Source: SOKG01 sp964502665 (lineage in GTDB: Bacteria; Chloroflexota; Dehalococcoidia; SZUA-161). From it: 19,448 nt of DNA. The notes under the pieces were generated by a model. That model made no database searches. It was not told the DNA's origin and saw only the letters and a program-made list of their open reading frames with translations. The position numbers and the translations under genes were made by a program. Below are positions 1-7,441 of this stretch, in pieces. Within the stretch, counting starts at the first letter, position 1, and each line of letters starts with the position of its first letter. The stretch lies in the NCBI GenBank assembly GCA_964502665.1, contig CAZCXP010000031.1:1-19448 (forward strand), given 5' to 3'.

Positions 1-170
1 ATCACATATGCTTCGAGGTCGATGATGTTGACAAGGAGCTACAGTCGCTAGCAGCTAGAGGTATCGATCTTATAGACAAGCAGGGTAGAAAAGGACTGGC
101 AGGGAAGATCGGCTTCCTCCACCCTCGTTCCACCGGCGGAGTGCTCATTGAGCTGGCGCAAAAGATTTAG
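1..170 (+). CDS. mce: Methylmalonyl-CoA epimerase, C-terminal part (5' end outside window)
   Basis: The frame is open from base 3 to TAG at 168-170 and encodes the last 55 residues of a VOC-fold (glyoxalase/bleomycin-resistance) protein. It begins HICFEVDDVDKEL, the segment holding the second metal-ligand histidine of methylmalonyl-CoA epimerases. It ends with GKIGFLHPRSTGGVLIEL, the family C-terminal signature whose glutamate is a metal ligand. The family interconverts (2R)- and (2S)-methylmalonyl-CoA in the cytosol, between propionyl-CoA carboxylation and the B12-dependent mutase. The B12-binding mutase subunit three genes downstream supports this role. Only 3 bases separate the stop from the next start. 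The N-terminal half, with the first metal histidine, cannot be seen. Confidence 0.85.
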   Translation, partial: HICFEVDDVDKELQSLAARGIDLIDKQGRKGLAGKIGFLHPRSTGGVLIELAQKI

Positions 171-173
171 GGG

Positions 174-605
174 GTGAAGTTGATCACGAGGATCAGCTTT
201 GTGGGCATTGCAGTCAATGACATTGAGGAAGCACAGAGACTATATACCGAAGTTCTCGGTCTTAAGCCCTGGGATCAAGGGGTGGTGGAGATGCCCGGGG
301 TAAAAGCTGTCATGTTTCCTGTGGGCAATTGCTCCATCGAGCTATTGCAGCCCACGGTGGGCCCGGAAGACCCTGTAGGAGGCAACCTAGCACGGCGGCT
401 GCAGAAGCACGGAGAAGGCTTGTGCCGCCTTGGTCTGTGGGTTGACAACATGGAAGAGGAAGTCAAGCGTCTCAAGAGAAGCGGAGTGCGAGTAATAGAG
501 AGCGGGGAATATGGAAGAATAGGGGAGGAACTGGGTGCTAGGATGGCTTTTATTCATCCCAAGTCGACCTTGGGCGTGCTAGTCGAACTCGATCAACAAA
601 TGTAG
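174..605 (+). CDS. VOC-family protein, degenerate methylmalonyl-CoA epimerase paralogue
   Basis: This 143-residue protein starts at GTG 174, three bases after the previous stop, so it is probably translationally coupled. It has the epimerase layout: ISFVGIAVNDIEEA near the N-terminus, CSIELLQP at about 53-60, and a C-terminal AFIHPKSTLGVLVEL that closely matches the end of the upstream epimerase. It therefore looks like a tandem duplicate. Two metal-ligand histidines of the family are absent. Phe9 stands where the DHIGI histidine is expected, and Cys84-Arg85 stands where the His-His pair is expected. Glu56 and Glu139 remain. Without both histidines the normal Co/Zn site should not form, so it may have another substrate, a structural role (possibly a heteromer with the true epimerase), or no activity. 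Family assignment is good; function is unknown. Confidence 0.8.
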   Translation: MKLITRISFVGIAVNDIEEAQRLYTEVLGLKPWDQGVVEMPGVKAVMFPVGNCSIELLQPTVGPEDPVGGNLARRLQKHGEGLCRLGLWVDNMEEEVKRLKRSGVRVIESGEYGRIGEELGARMAFIHPKSTLGVLVELDQQM

Positions 606-619
606 GAGAGCAGTTTACT

Positions 620-1033
620 ATGGCAGATGAACAGAAAATCAGGGTCCTGGTGGCCAAGCCTGGTCTTGATGGACATGACCGGGGCGCCAAAGTAGTAGCC
701 CGCGCCCTGCGCGATTTTGGCATGGAGGTGATCTATACCGGGCTTCGTCAGACACCAGAGATGATCGCGCAAAGCGCACTGCAAGAGGATGTGGACGTCG
801 TCGGCGTGAGCATCCTATCGGGCGCACACCTTGAGCTGTTCCCGCTCGTCCTGGAACAACTCCGCGAAAAGGGGCTGGAACATACGATAGTCCTGGCCGG
901 TGGCATCATTCCGGAGGAAGACCATTCAGCGCTGCAGCAGATGGGTGTCCAGGGCATCTTCGGGCCAGGGACTCCCACCAGTGAGATCGCCGACTTCATC
1001 AGGAAAGCCGTGGCTGAGAAAAAGGCAAAATAA
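620..1033 (+). CDS. Methylmalonyl-CoA mutase, cobalamin-binding small subunit / C-terminal domain protein
   Basis: This 137-residue stand-alone B12-binding domain has the DGHDRG motif, in which His19 would be the lower axial cobalt ligand. SILSGAH at about 64-70 and AGGIIP at about 93-98 complete the flavodoxin-like cobalamin fold (DxHxxG...SxL...GG). It would carry adenosylcobalamin for the mutase that converts (R)-methylmalonyl-CoA to succinyl-CoA, acting with a separate catalytic subunit that is not in the window and is presumably upstream. An AGGAG site at 604-608 precedes the ATG. Archaea and several bacteria split the mutase this way. A related B12-dependent acyl-CoA mutase (ethylmalonyl- or isobutyryl-CoA type) cannot be excluded, but adjacency to the epimerases favours methylmalonyl-CoA. 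Confidence 0.9.
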   Translation: MADEQKIRVLVAKPGLDGHDRGAKVVARALRDFGMEVIYTGLRQTPEMIAQSALQEDVDVVGVSILSGAHLELFPLVLEQLREKGLEHTIVLAGGIIPEEDHSALQQMGVQGIFGPGTPTSEIADFIRKAVAEKKAK

Positions 1034-1072
1034 GGCAATGCCTTTGGCCACTAGGACTGAAGGGGGGAGGAT

Positions 1073-1822
1073 ATGTCAGGGCATTCCAGATGGACGCAAA
1101 TCAAACGACAAAAAGGCCTGGCTGATGCCAGGCGAGGGCAGGTTTTTACCAAGCTAGCCAAGGAGATCAGCATCGCCGTCCGTCAGGGAGGTAATGACCC
1201 GCAGTCCAATTCCCGGCTGAGGCTAGCCGTGCAGAGGGCTCGTGACAGTAACATGCCCCTGGAAAACATCGAGCGCGCTATCAAGCGTGGCACTGGCTCT
1301 TCGGATGCCGCTGCCCTGACTGAGGTGACATTGGAGGGCTATGGCCCCGGCGGCAGCGCCATTCTACTACAGGCACTGACCGATAACCGAAATCGAACGC
1401 TGTCCGAGGTGCGTAACATCTTCAGCCGCCATAACAGCAGCCTCGGCGAAAGTGGCTGCGTAAGCTGGATATTCGAGCCCAAAGGCGTGATCACCATCGA
1501 GGCCGACAAAGTAGACGCCGAGGAACTGGCTTTGTTCGCAATCGATGCTGGTGCTGACGACGTTAAAGTGGATGAAGCTGCAGTGGAAGTCCATACACAG
1601 CCCCAAGATCTCGAAGCAATAAGGAAAATGCTGGAGGAGAAGGGGGTCACAATCTCCTCCTCTGAACTTTTGCAGGTCCCTTCGACCATGATAAGTCTCG
1701 ATGAGAAGTCTGCACTTCAGTCGCTTAAGCTCCTGGACAAATTAGAGGAACTGGATGACGTGCAGCATGTATTCACCAACGCCGATTTCCCCAACGAGGT
1801 AGTGGAGAGGTTTCAGGGATAA
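1073..1822 (+). CDS. yebC: YebC/PmpR-family protein
   Basis: At 249 residues this is the usual family length. It opens with SGHSRWTQIKRQKGLADARR, the YebC N-terminal signature (SGHSKW...IKH.K...D..R), and has the central GYGPGGSAILLQALTDNRNR block. The family was first described as DNA-binding regulators; later work on some members links them to ribosomes and relief of stalling at proline stretches. Which role applies here cannot be told from sequence. A strong GGGGGAGG site sits just before ATG 1073. It lies 11 bases before ruvC, a common bacterial neighbourhood, so co-transcription with ruvC is likely. Confidence 0.95.
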   Translation: MSGHSRWTQIKRQKGLADARRGQVFTKLAKEISIAVRQGGNDPQSNSRLRLAVQRARDSNMPLENIERAIKRGTGSSDAAALTEVTLEGYGPGGSAILLQALTDNRNRTLSEVRNIFSRHNSSLGESGCVSWIFEPKGVITIEADKVDAEELALFAIDAGADDVKVDEAAVEVHTQPQDLEAIRKMLEEKGVTISSSELLQVPSTMISLDEKSALQSLKLLDKLEELDDVQHVFTNADFPNEVVERFQG

Positions 1823-1833
1823 CGAGGCGAGGG

Positions 1834-2334
1834 ATGCCAACTCGTGTTTTAGGTATTGACCCCGGCATTGCAGTGATGGGGTATGGTCTCGTTGAGGACA
1901 ATAACGGCGAGCTCACCGCAATCGATTACGGATGTTTGTCCACCTCAGCCAAACAAGCTACTCCAGATAGATTACTTACTCTTTACTGGGCCCTCATCGA
2001 CCTCATAGAACGCCACCAGCCATCAGAGGCTGCGGTGGAGCTGTTTGTCGCCCGAAATCTTGGAACGGCACTGGTTGTTGGCCAGGCCCGGGGCATAGCC
2101 ATCCTTGCCGCAGCTAATAAGGGGCTTCCAGTTTACGAATATACACCGCTTGAGGTGAAGCAGAATGTCACCGGCTACGGCCACGGGGGTAAGAAGCAGA
2201 TTCAGGAGATGGTCAGGATTCAGCTCGGGCTCCACTCCGTCCCGCAACCCGATGATGCCGCCGATGCTTTGGCGGTGGCCATCTGCCATATAAGCAAGGC
2301 GCGCCTGTCACAATTGCTGGCGCGTAGCCAGTAG
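1834..2334 (+). CDS. ruvC: Crossover junction endodeoxyribonuclease RuvC
   Basis: This 166-residue protein has the full RuvC active site: Asp9 in VLGIDPG, Glu69 in AAVELFVARN, and Asp141/Asp144 in PDDAADALAVAICH. RuvC resolves Holliday junctions by paired nicking within the RuvABC complex. A GAGGCGAGGG purine stretch precedes ATG 1834. Its partner ruvA follows in the same direction after a 313-bp repeat-filled gap; ruvB is not in the window. Length and motif spacing are typical and nothing appears broken. Confidence 0.96.
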   Translation: MPTRVLGIDPGIAVMGYGLVEDNNGELTAIDYGCLSTSAKQATPDRLLTLYWALIDLIERHQPSEAAVELFVARNLGTALVVGQARGIAILAAANKGLPVYEYTPLEVKQNVTGYGHGGKKQIQEMVRIQLGLHSVPQPDDAADALAVAICHISKARLSQLLARSQ

Positions 2335-2399
2335 ACTTGACAAAGCCCCGTGGACGGTTGCCCACCAACGAATGACGACAATTGTGAGGGAATCCGACC

Positions 2400-2435
2400 G
2401 TGGGTAGGTTGCCCGACGTCGGGCAACCTACCCAC
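2400..2435. repeat. Perfect palindrome, copy 1 of a dispersed 34-bp element
   Basis: Half-site TGGGTAGGTTGCCCGAC is followed directly by its exact reverse complement (2401-2434, no loop), with one further G-C pair at 2400/2435. An identical 34-bp core occurs at 14667-14700. It has a GTAG near each outer end, reminiscent of the REP foot. No T-tract follows, so it is unlikely to be a classical intrinsic terminator. It is probably a REP- or MITE-like dispersed repeat. Confidence 0.9.
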
Positions 2436-2497
2436 TAGCCAGTGAACTCGGCAAATAGTCTGCGGAGGGTAGCCTACATGAGTGTGGCATTTTCTTG

Positions 2498-2584
2498 CCC
2501 CCCCTCTCTCTAACTCTCTCCCGCGAGGGGAGAGAGGATTGTTGTTCCCTCTCCCTTGAGGGGAGAGGGTCAGGGTGAGGGTGT
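2498..2584. repeat. C/G-rich double hairpin repeat (CCCTCTCCC type), copy 1
   Basis: There are two hairpins in tandem. CTCTCTCCC (2514-2522) pairs with GGGAGAGAG (2528-2536), and CCCTCTCCC (2547-2555) pairs with GGGAGAGGG (2561-2569) around TTGAG. A tail of GGTCAGGGTGAGGGTG type follows. This composition is common in dispersed intergenic palindromes of many bacterial genomes. A related pair lies at 16457-16532. Confidence 0.75.
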
Positions 2585-2588
2585 GATC

Positions 2589-2618
2589 TTGCCAGGACAT
2601 AACTCAACAATCTATTTT
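2589..2618 (+). promoter_or_regulatory. Candidate sigma70 promoter for ruvA
   Basis: TTGCCA (2589-2594) is separated by 18 bases from TATTTT (2613-2618). The start point would fall near 2625, giving a leader of about 23 nt before ATG 2648. The boxes match the consensus 5/6 and 4/6. The position just after the repeats is sensible, but the evidence is sequence match only. Confidence 0.35.
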
Positions 2619-2647
2619 CGAAGCAAAGTTTGGAGAACTGGAGCTTA

Positions 2648-3223
2648 ATGGTGATTGCTGGGATCGAAGGCATAATGAAATCTCGGGGCGATGGCTGGGT
2701 TATCATCGATGTCGGCGGGATAAGCTTTCGCCTCCAGGCACCAACCTCCACCCTGAGCGTGTTAGGAGCCCCCGGCGACAGGGTATATCTCCACACCCAC
2801 CTCCAGGTAAGGGAGGATAACCTGGCGCTTTATGGCTTCGCCACAACCGACGAAATGAGAATGTTTGAACTGCTTGTCAGCGTTTCTGGGGTCGGCCCCA
2901 AGGTCGCCCTGACACTGCTCTCGGCATTGAACCCGGAGCGATTCGCGCTGGCTATTGCCTCTGGCAACGATGAGCTTCTAAGCTCAGTATCGGGCGTAGG
3001 TAAGAAGACAGCAGCCCGCCTTATCCTCGAGCTTAAAGGTAAGTTCGAGCAGGGAGGTGCAGCAATCCCTTACCCACATGAAGACGTAAAAGCGGCGTTG
3101 ATCAGCCTGGGCTATTCAGCAGCAGAAGCAATATCCGCCATCGCCACCCTGCCCAGTTCCCCCGAACTCACCCTCGAGGACAAGATAAAGCTCGCTCTTC
3201 AAAGCTTCGCCCAGACCAGCTAG
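2648..3223 (+). CDS. ruvA: Holliday junction branch-migration protein RuvA
   Basis: This 191-residue protein has the three RuvA regions: an N-terminal OB fold (MVIAGIEGIM...VGGISFRL), two helix-hairpin-helix motifs (VSGVGPKVALTLL and VSGVGKKTAARLIL), and a C-terminal three-helix domain (ALISLGYSAAEA). RuvA tetramers hold Holliday junctions and load the RuvB motor. I chose ATG 2648 over the in-frame TTG at 2630 because RuvA proteins normally begin at M-I-(A/G) and a GGAG lies just upstream. The stop overlaps convergently with the next gene: the four bases CTAG at 3220-3223 supply a TAG stop to both strands. Confidence 0.95.
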   Translation: MVIAGIEGIMKSRGDGWVIIDVGGISFRLQAPTSTLSVLGAPGDRVYLHTHLQVREDNLALYGFATTDEMRMFELLVSVSGVGPKVALTLLSALNPERFALAIASGNDELLSSVSGVGKKTAARLILELKGKFEQGGAAIPYPHEDVKAALISLGYSAAEAISAIATLPSSPELTLEDKIKLALQSFAQTS

Positions 3224-3840
3224 AACCAGGAAACGCCTACGAACCAGCCAAAGTAAGCAACTGGGATGTACCTCAAAGTCTTACCCACGAAGCACGCGAG
3301 CAAGAATTTCCATAGGGGGAATCTAAGTGCCCCGGCGGTAGCCCCCGCGACGTCAAAGAAAGGATTGGGCACAAAAGAGAGCACAGCGATAGCGACAAAG
3401 CCCCTCCGTCTCATCCACCCCTCCAGCCGCGGGTAGAACCTGCTATTCTCGAATACCACCTGTCCGCTGAACCCCGCCATATAGCCGGTGATCTCCCCCA
3501 GGGCCGACCCTGCCCCCGCTGCCAGCCCTATCAGGGCCGGATCGTAAGCAGTGCCCAGGGCGCCTATCAACACTATGCCGGGGACAGGCAGGATGATAGT
3601 GGCGCTGGTAGCGACAGCAATTAAGAAAGCCCCTAAGTAACCGTAGGTTTCGAGGTCCGCGACCTCGTCGCGAAAAACAAAGACGGTAACACTAATAGCG
3701 ACTACGATCAGAATAGTCAGTATTCGGAGATACAGTTTTCGGGAAAGAAAAGCTGGTTCCGCCACCGTCTCCTGCTGTTCACCGGCCAGGACCGCATCCT
3801 CCCCACCAAGGGCATCAAGCGAAGTGTCTTCCCCCTCCAT
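3220..3840 (-). CDS. VTT-domain (DedA/TVP38-like) membrane protein
   Basis: This 206-residue protein has an acidic cytosolic N-terminus (about 1-33), a first membrane span at about 38-55, and a hydrophobic core from about 68. The core includes ILPVPGIVLIGALGTAYDP, the glycine/proline re-entrant signature of the SNARE-associated/VTT (DedA, TVP38) family, and further spans towards the C-terminus. Family members act in membrane homeostasis, some as lipid carriers or scramblases; the substrate here cannot be told. RRRGFVAIAVLSFVPNPFFDVAGATAG matches the conserved second half. It lies 142 bp downstream of gyrA on the same strand and shares a CTAG stop with ruvA. No clear terminator appears between the convergent genes. 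Confidence 0.85.
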   Translation of the reverse strand: MEGEDTSLDALGGEDAVLAGEQQETVAEPAFLSRKLYLRILTILIVVAISVTVFVFRDEVADLETYGYLGAFLIAVATSATIILPVPGIVLIGALGTAYDPALIGLAAGAGSALGEITGYMAGFSGQVVFENSRFYPRLEGWMRRRGFVAIAVLSFVPNPFFDVAGATAGALRFPLWKFLLACFVGKTLRYIPVAYFGWFVGVSWF

Positions 3841-3982
3841 TCGTCAACTACTCCCTTCCTCTGCCACGCATTATACCATGTCAGGAACCAGGGTCGAGGC
3901 GGGGATATAAGGCTACTCGCAGTTCTTGGAAAATGGTACAGACTGAGGGCACTCTCTGGAAGTAGAAGCGGTCGGAAGGGGC

Positions 3983-6409
3983 TTACTCTTTGCTGAGACA
4001 GCCGATGGAGGCCACCGAGTCGCCCTGCTCCACCCTCATCACAGCCACCCCTTGAGTACCTCTGCCTTGAACGGGTATGCTCTCAACCGAAGTACGAATG
4101 ACTATTCCCTTAGCGGATATGAGCATCAGCTCATCGGAGGGATAAACAACGCGTGCTGCTACAACCCTGCCCGTCTTGGCCACAACCTTAAAGGTCCGCA
4201 CCCCACCACCGCCGCGATGCTGAAGCGGGTATAACCTGAACGGGGTGCGCTTGCCAAACCCATTGGAACTCATAACAAGAAGGTCGCCATCAGGAACAGC
4301 GACTTCCATACCAACCACACTGTCGCCCGGGGCGAGGCGAATACCCCGCACCCCACCACTGGTTCTGGAGGCGCCACGCAGTTTGGCGACAGAGAACTTG
4401 ATCGATTGGCCGCTTTCTGTGACCAGAACGACCTGATCGTCCGCCACGGCCACCCTGGCCCTGACCAGTTCGTCGCCCTGCTCCAAGTCCATGGCAATAA
4501 GCCCGCTTGAGCGCACCGAAGAGAACTCAGCGAGACTTGTCTTCTTGACCTCCCCTTTTCGTGTAGCGGTCACCAGGAACCTATCCTGCACCAACTCAGA
4601 AGCAGTGATAACCGCGGTGACCCGCTCCTTGACGTCTATGGAGAGCAGGTTGACAACAGGTATCCCCCTGGCCGTCCGAGAACTCTCCCTGGGGATCTCA
4701 TAGCACTTGAGGCGGAACACCCGGCCTCGATCGGTGAAAAACAACAAGTTATGGTGAGTACTGGCAATAAGCATTCTTCGAACGGCGTCTGCCTCTCTGG
4801 TCACCATTCCCACGATCCCCCTACCACCCCGATGCTGCTGCCGATAGGTGTCAGTAGCCACCCTTTTTATATAGCCCCTGTTGCTCAAGGTCACCACCAT
4901 CTGCTGCTGAGGGATAAGGTCTTCATCGCTGAAATCCCGTATCTCCTCACTGCTGATCTCGCTGCGCCGGGGATCGCCGTACCTGGACTTCAGCTCACCG
5001 ACTTCCTCCTTGATCAGAAAGTCGATCTTCTTGGGGTTAGCCAAAAGGTCCTCCAGGTAGGCGATGATCTTAAGCAACTCGGTGTATTCATCGGCGATCT
5101 TCTTGCGCTCCATGGCAGCCAGCCGGCGTAGCTGCATCTCCAGGATGGCTTGCGCCTGAACCTGGGTGAGGTCAAATCCCGTCATCAGGTTGTTGCGGGC
5201 CGTTTCAACAGTCTGCGACCGGCGAATTGTAGCGATAACCTCGTTGAGGCGATCGAGAGCAATCCTGAACCCTTCGAGGATATGGGCTCTCTCCATCGCC
5301 TTCTCAAGATCGAAACGAGACCTGCGAGTGATTACATTGCGACGGAATTCTATATAGTGAAGCAGCCCTCCTTTGAGGGTGACCATCTTAGGCTGGCCAT
5401 CTACCAGCGCCAGCATATTGATGAAGAAGGATGACTGCATGGCTGTATGCTTACAGAGGTTGTTGAGCACCTGCTGCGCCTGTCCTTCCCTCCTCAACTC
5501 GATTACAATGCGCATACCCTCCCTGTCGGACTCATCCCGCACCTCAGAGATGCCATCGAGCCTTTTGTTTCTGACCAACTCAGCTATCCTCTCCACCAGC
5601 GTAGCCTTATTGATCTGGTAGGGCAACTCGGAAACCACAATCTGGTATCTTCCCCCTCTGGCCGCCTCCTCAATATGCGTTCTGGCTCTAACCACGATCC
5701 TGCCATGACCAGTTGCATAGGCGCTCCTTATCCCCTCCAGTCCCTCTAAGATGCCACCTGTGGGGAAATCTGGCCCTGGGATCATCTTGAGGAGGTCATC
5801 GACAGTGGCCTCTGGATTATCGATAAGGTGACAGATGCCATCACAGAGCTCGCCGAGGTTGTGGGGAGGAATGTTGGTCGCCATGCCCACAGCGATGCCA
5901 GAGGCGCCGTTAAGAAGCAGATCAGGCAGCCTGGCGGGAAGAACCATAGGCTCCTTAAGGCTACCGTCGAAGTTTGGGGCGAAATCGACAGTGTCCTTTT
6001 CGATATCAGCCAGCATTTCAGCAGCTATGCGCGAGAGACGAGCCTCGGTGTACCTCATCGCCGCTGGGGGGTCATTATCTACACTGCCGAAATTACCTTG
6101 TCCATCAACCAGCGTATACCTCATGGAGAAGTCCTGAGCCATACGCACCATGGCGTCATACACCGCAGTATCTCCATGGGGATGATACTTGCCCAGCACC
6201 TCGCCAACGATACGGGCGCTCTTCTTGTAGGAACTATCATGACGCAGGCCCATATCGCCCAGAGCGTAAAGTATTCGACGCTGCACCGGCTTTAAGCCAT
6301 CCCGGACATCGGGCAGGGCACGAGAGACGATAACGCTCATGGCATAGTCAAGATAAGAGCTTTTCATCTCGTCTTCAATTTTGACTAGCTTGACCGTTCC
6401 CGTCTCCAT
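3983..6409 (-). CDS. gyrA: DNA gyrase subunit A
   Basis: This 808-residue protein is the breakage-reunion subunit of the topoisomerase that introduces negative supercoils. The catalytic tyrosine is Tyr120 in AAMRYTEARLS. The quinolone-determining region reads GKYHPHGDTAVYDAMVRMAQ, with Thr81 at the E. coli Ser83 position and Asp85 at Asp87. A GyrA box, QHRGGRG at about 525-531, marks it as gyrase rather than topoisomerase IV. The C-terminal pinwheel has repeated blades (for example LQHRGGGGVRTFKV and QGRGTQGVAVMRV). A GGAGG lies seven bases before the ATG. It has its own candidate promoter and follows the TPR gene on the same strand. gyrB is not in the window. The many plus-strand open frames across it are shadows. 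Confidence 0.97.
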   Translation of the reverse strand: METGTVKLVKIEDEMKSSYLDYAMSVIVSRALPDVRDGLKPVQRRILYALGDMGLRHDSSYKKSARIVGEVLGKYHPHGDTAVYDAMVRMAQDFSMRYTLVDGQGNFGSVDNDPPAAMRYTEARLSRIAAEMLADIEKDTVDFAPNFDGSLKEPMVLPARLPDLLLNGASGIAVGMATNIPPHNLGELCDGICHLIDNPEATVDDLLKMIPGPDFPTGGILEGLEGIRSAYATGHGRIVVRARTHIEEAARGGRYQIVVSELPYQINKATLVERIAELVRNKRLDGISEVRDESDREGMRIVIELRREGQAQQVLNNLCKHTAMQSSFFINMLALVDGQPKMVTLKGGLLHYIEFRRNVITRRSRFDLEKAMERAHILEGFRIALDRLNEVIATIRRSQTVETARNNLMTGFDLTQVQAQAILEMQLRRLAAMERKKIADEYTELLKIIAYLEDLLANPKKIDFLIKEEVGELKSRYGDPRRSEISSEEIRDFSDEDLIPQQQMVVTLSNRGYIKRVATDTYRQQHRGGRGIVGMVTREADAVRRMLIASTHHNLLFFTDRGRVFRLKCYEIPRESSRTARGIPVVNLLSIDVKERVTAVITASELVQDRFLVTATRKGEVKKTSLAEFSSVRSSGLIAMDLEQGDELVRARVAVADDQVVLVTESGQSIKFSVAKLRGASRTSGGVRGIRLAPGDSVVGMEVAVPDGDLLVMSSNGFGKRTPFRLYPLQHRGGGGVRTFKVVAKTGRVVAARVVYPSDELMLISAKGIVIRTSVESIPVQGRGTQGVAVMRVEQGDSVASIGCLSKE

Positions 6410-6463
6410 GCCCGATCCTCCAAGAATGCTCTGGTTGGTAGCTCGGCTGGCTACCCTGACAAC

Positions 6464-6492
6464 AGTGTATCACGCCGCATTACGGCCGTCAA
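6464..6492 (-). promoter_or_regulatory. Candidate sigma70 promoter of gyrA
   Basis: Read on the minus strand, TTGACG (6487-6492) is followed after exactly 17 bases by TACACT (6464-6469). Transcription would begin near 6457, giving a leader of about 48 nt with GGAGG before the start. The -35 box overlaps the end of the 48-bp palindrome, so a hairpin or cruciform there, or a protein bound to it, could affect polymerase access. Confidence 0.5.
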
Positions 6493-6535
6493 AGGGGGAA
6501 AGCCGAGGCAATTGCCTCGGCTTTCCCCCTTTGAC
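6488..6535. repeat. 48-bp perfect palindrome between the TPR gene and gyrA (possible terminator)
   Basis: Arms GTCAAAGGGGGAAAGCCGAG... and their exact complement meet at a central AATT, with all 24 pairs matched from 6488 to 6535. As RNA it would form a hairpin of about 22 bp with an AATT loop on either strand. It sits 16 bp past the stop of the TPR gene, where a terminator would be expected, but no uridine run follows on the minus strand. It may act as a factor-independent roadblock, an mRNA 3' stabiliser, or a dispersed palindromic repeat. Confidence 0.75.
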
Positions 6536-6550
6536 ACGCAATAATCTTCT

Positions 6551-7399
6551 CTATCTGTCCTCTAATTCAAGCTCCTCTCCTTCATCCCCCTCATGGGCAA
6601 GAGCAACCATCTCTTCGAGAGAGGTGACTTCCTCACGCGGCGGCTCCTCCTTCTCCAATTCGCCGGGGTATTCCTCTTCAAGGCCTTCCTCGTCGTCCTC
6701 CCGCTCGTACTTCAGCATGCTATCTTTAACATAGGGCCTGAAGCCGTCAGCAGATCGCGCCGGGAAAGAAGGACGCCCCGCCTGGCTGGGATGCTGGAAG
6801 ACCTCTTTGATCATCACCTTGCCCTTGCCTTCTGATATGCTGGCGACAGCCGCAGCATACTTATTGCCGCCTTCCATTAGCTTGATAAGGCGAAGCCCCA
6901 GCCTGGGCTCGATCTCACCAATATACTCGCCATCTACGCTTTCCACCATTAAGCTTTGCCCCTTGGCTTCGAGGTGAACTGGATCGCCAGCGGCTATTTT
7001 CGCCAGCACCTCCCGGGGAGCGAGCTGATGAAGATCGGTTACATCTGCCTTACCCGTCTCCTCAATAAAAAGGTGGGAGCTGACCCGCCTGCCGTCTCTT
7101 GGCCCACTATCTAACTCTTTGAGATGAGCCAAACGATCGAGGTTCTTCTTGGCAATAACGTTGTTCGGCTCAATCCCAAGAGCACGGCCGTAAGCCTCCC
7201 TAGCCTCAGCATATCTTCCCAGTTGAGTTAACGCCTTGCCCAATCGATTGTAGGCATCTGCATCATCAGGAAAAACCTCGATTATGCTCTTGTTGACAGC
7301 AACAGCCTCGTCCCATCGGCTTTGCATCGCCAAAGCTATAGCCTCATTGGTACGATGCCGCCTTACCTTCGCTTTCTCACTCAACTGATAGAATACCAT
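6551..7399 (-). CDS. TPR-repeat protein with HIRAN-like C-terminal domain and acidic tail
   Basis: This 282-residue protein is of unknown role. Residues about 15-92 carry two tetratricopeptide repeats (MQSRWDEAVAVNKSIIEVFPDD and GKALTQLGRYAEAREAYGRALGIEP), a helical protein-binding scaffold. Residues about 130-190 form a compact beta-rich segment (GDPVHLEAKGQSLMVES...GEYIGEIEPRLGLRLIKLM) that resembles HIRAN-like modules; this resemblance is my reading by eye. The last 50 residues are strongly acidic (EDDEEGLEEEYPGELEKEE and similar) and probably disordered. It has no signal peptide or membrane span, so it is likely cytosolic. GAGG lies just before the ATG, and a good promoter lies at 7442-7470. 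It could be a DNA-associated accessory factor, but I do not recognise a named family. Confidence 0.75.
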   Translation of the reverse strand: MVFYQLSEKAKVRRHRTNEAIALAMQSRWDEAVAVNKSIIEVFPDDADAYNRLGKALTQLGRYAEAREAYGRALGIEPNNVIAKKNLDRLAHLKELDSGPRDGRRVSSHLFIEETGKADVTDLHQLAPREVLAKIAAGDPVHLEAKGQSLMVESVDGEYIGEIEPRLGLRLIKLMEGGNKYAAAVASISEGKGKVMIKEVFQHPSQAGRPSFPARSADGFRPYVKDSMLKYEREDDEEGLEEEYPGELEKEEPPREEVTSLEEMVALAHEGDEGEELELEDR

Positions 7400-7441
7400 A
7401 TCTACCTCAACTTGAGCCTTAGCAAGTCCCTAACCTTGCGG

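Larger units (their letters stand above)
2335..2647. other. 313-bp intergenic region between ruvC and ruvA
   Basis: No credible gene is present. The stretch holds a perfect palindrome at 2400-2435, a pair of C/G-rich hairpins at about 2498-2584, and a possible sigma70 promoter for ruvA at 2589-2618. Antisense open frames across it are translations of the repeats. The repeats separate two genes that are adjacent in many bacteria, which suggests insertion of mobile palindromic elements into an original ruvC-ruvA spacer (inference). Confidence 0.7.

Noticed and set aside
2400..2435. Intrinsic terminator for ruvC
   Set aside because: The hairpin is loop-free and no T-run follows on either side. 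An identical copy elsewhere favours a dispersed repeat.
6140..6180. Quinolone-resistance mutation in GyrA (Thr81 at the E. coli Ser83 position)
   Set aside because: Threonine here can be natural and the key Asp85 is kept. Sequence alone does not support a resistance call.
5828..6333. Plus-strand open frames within gyrA
   Set aside because: They overlap the most conserved part of gyrA, including the catalytic tyrosine, and lack starts with ribosome sites.
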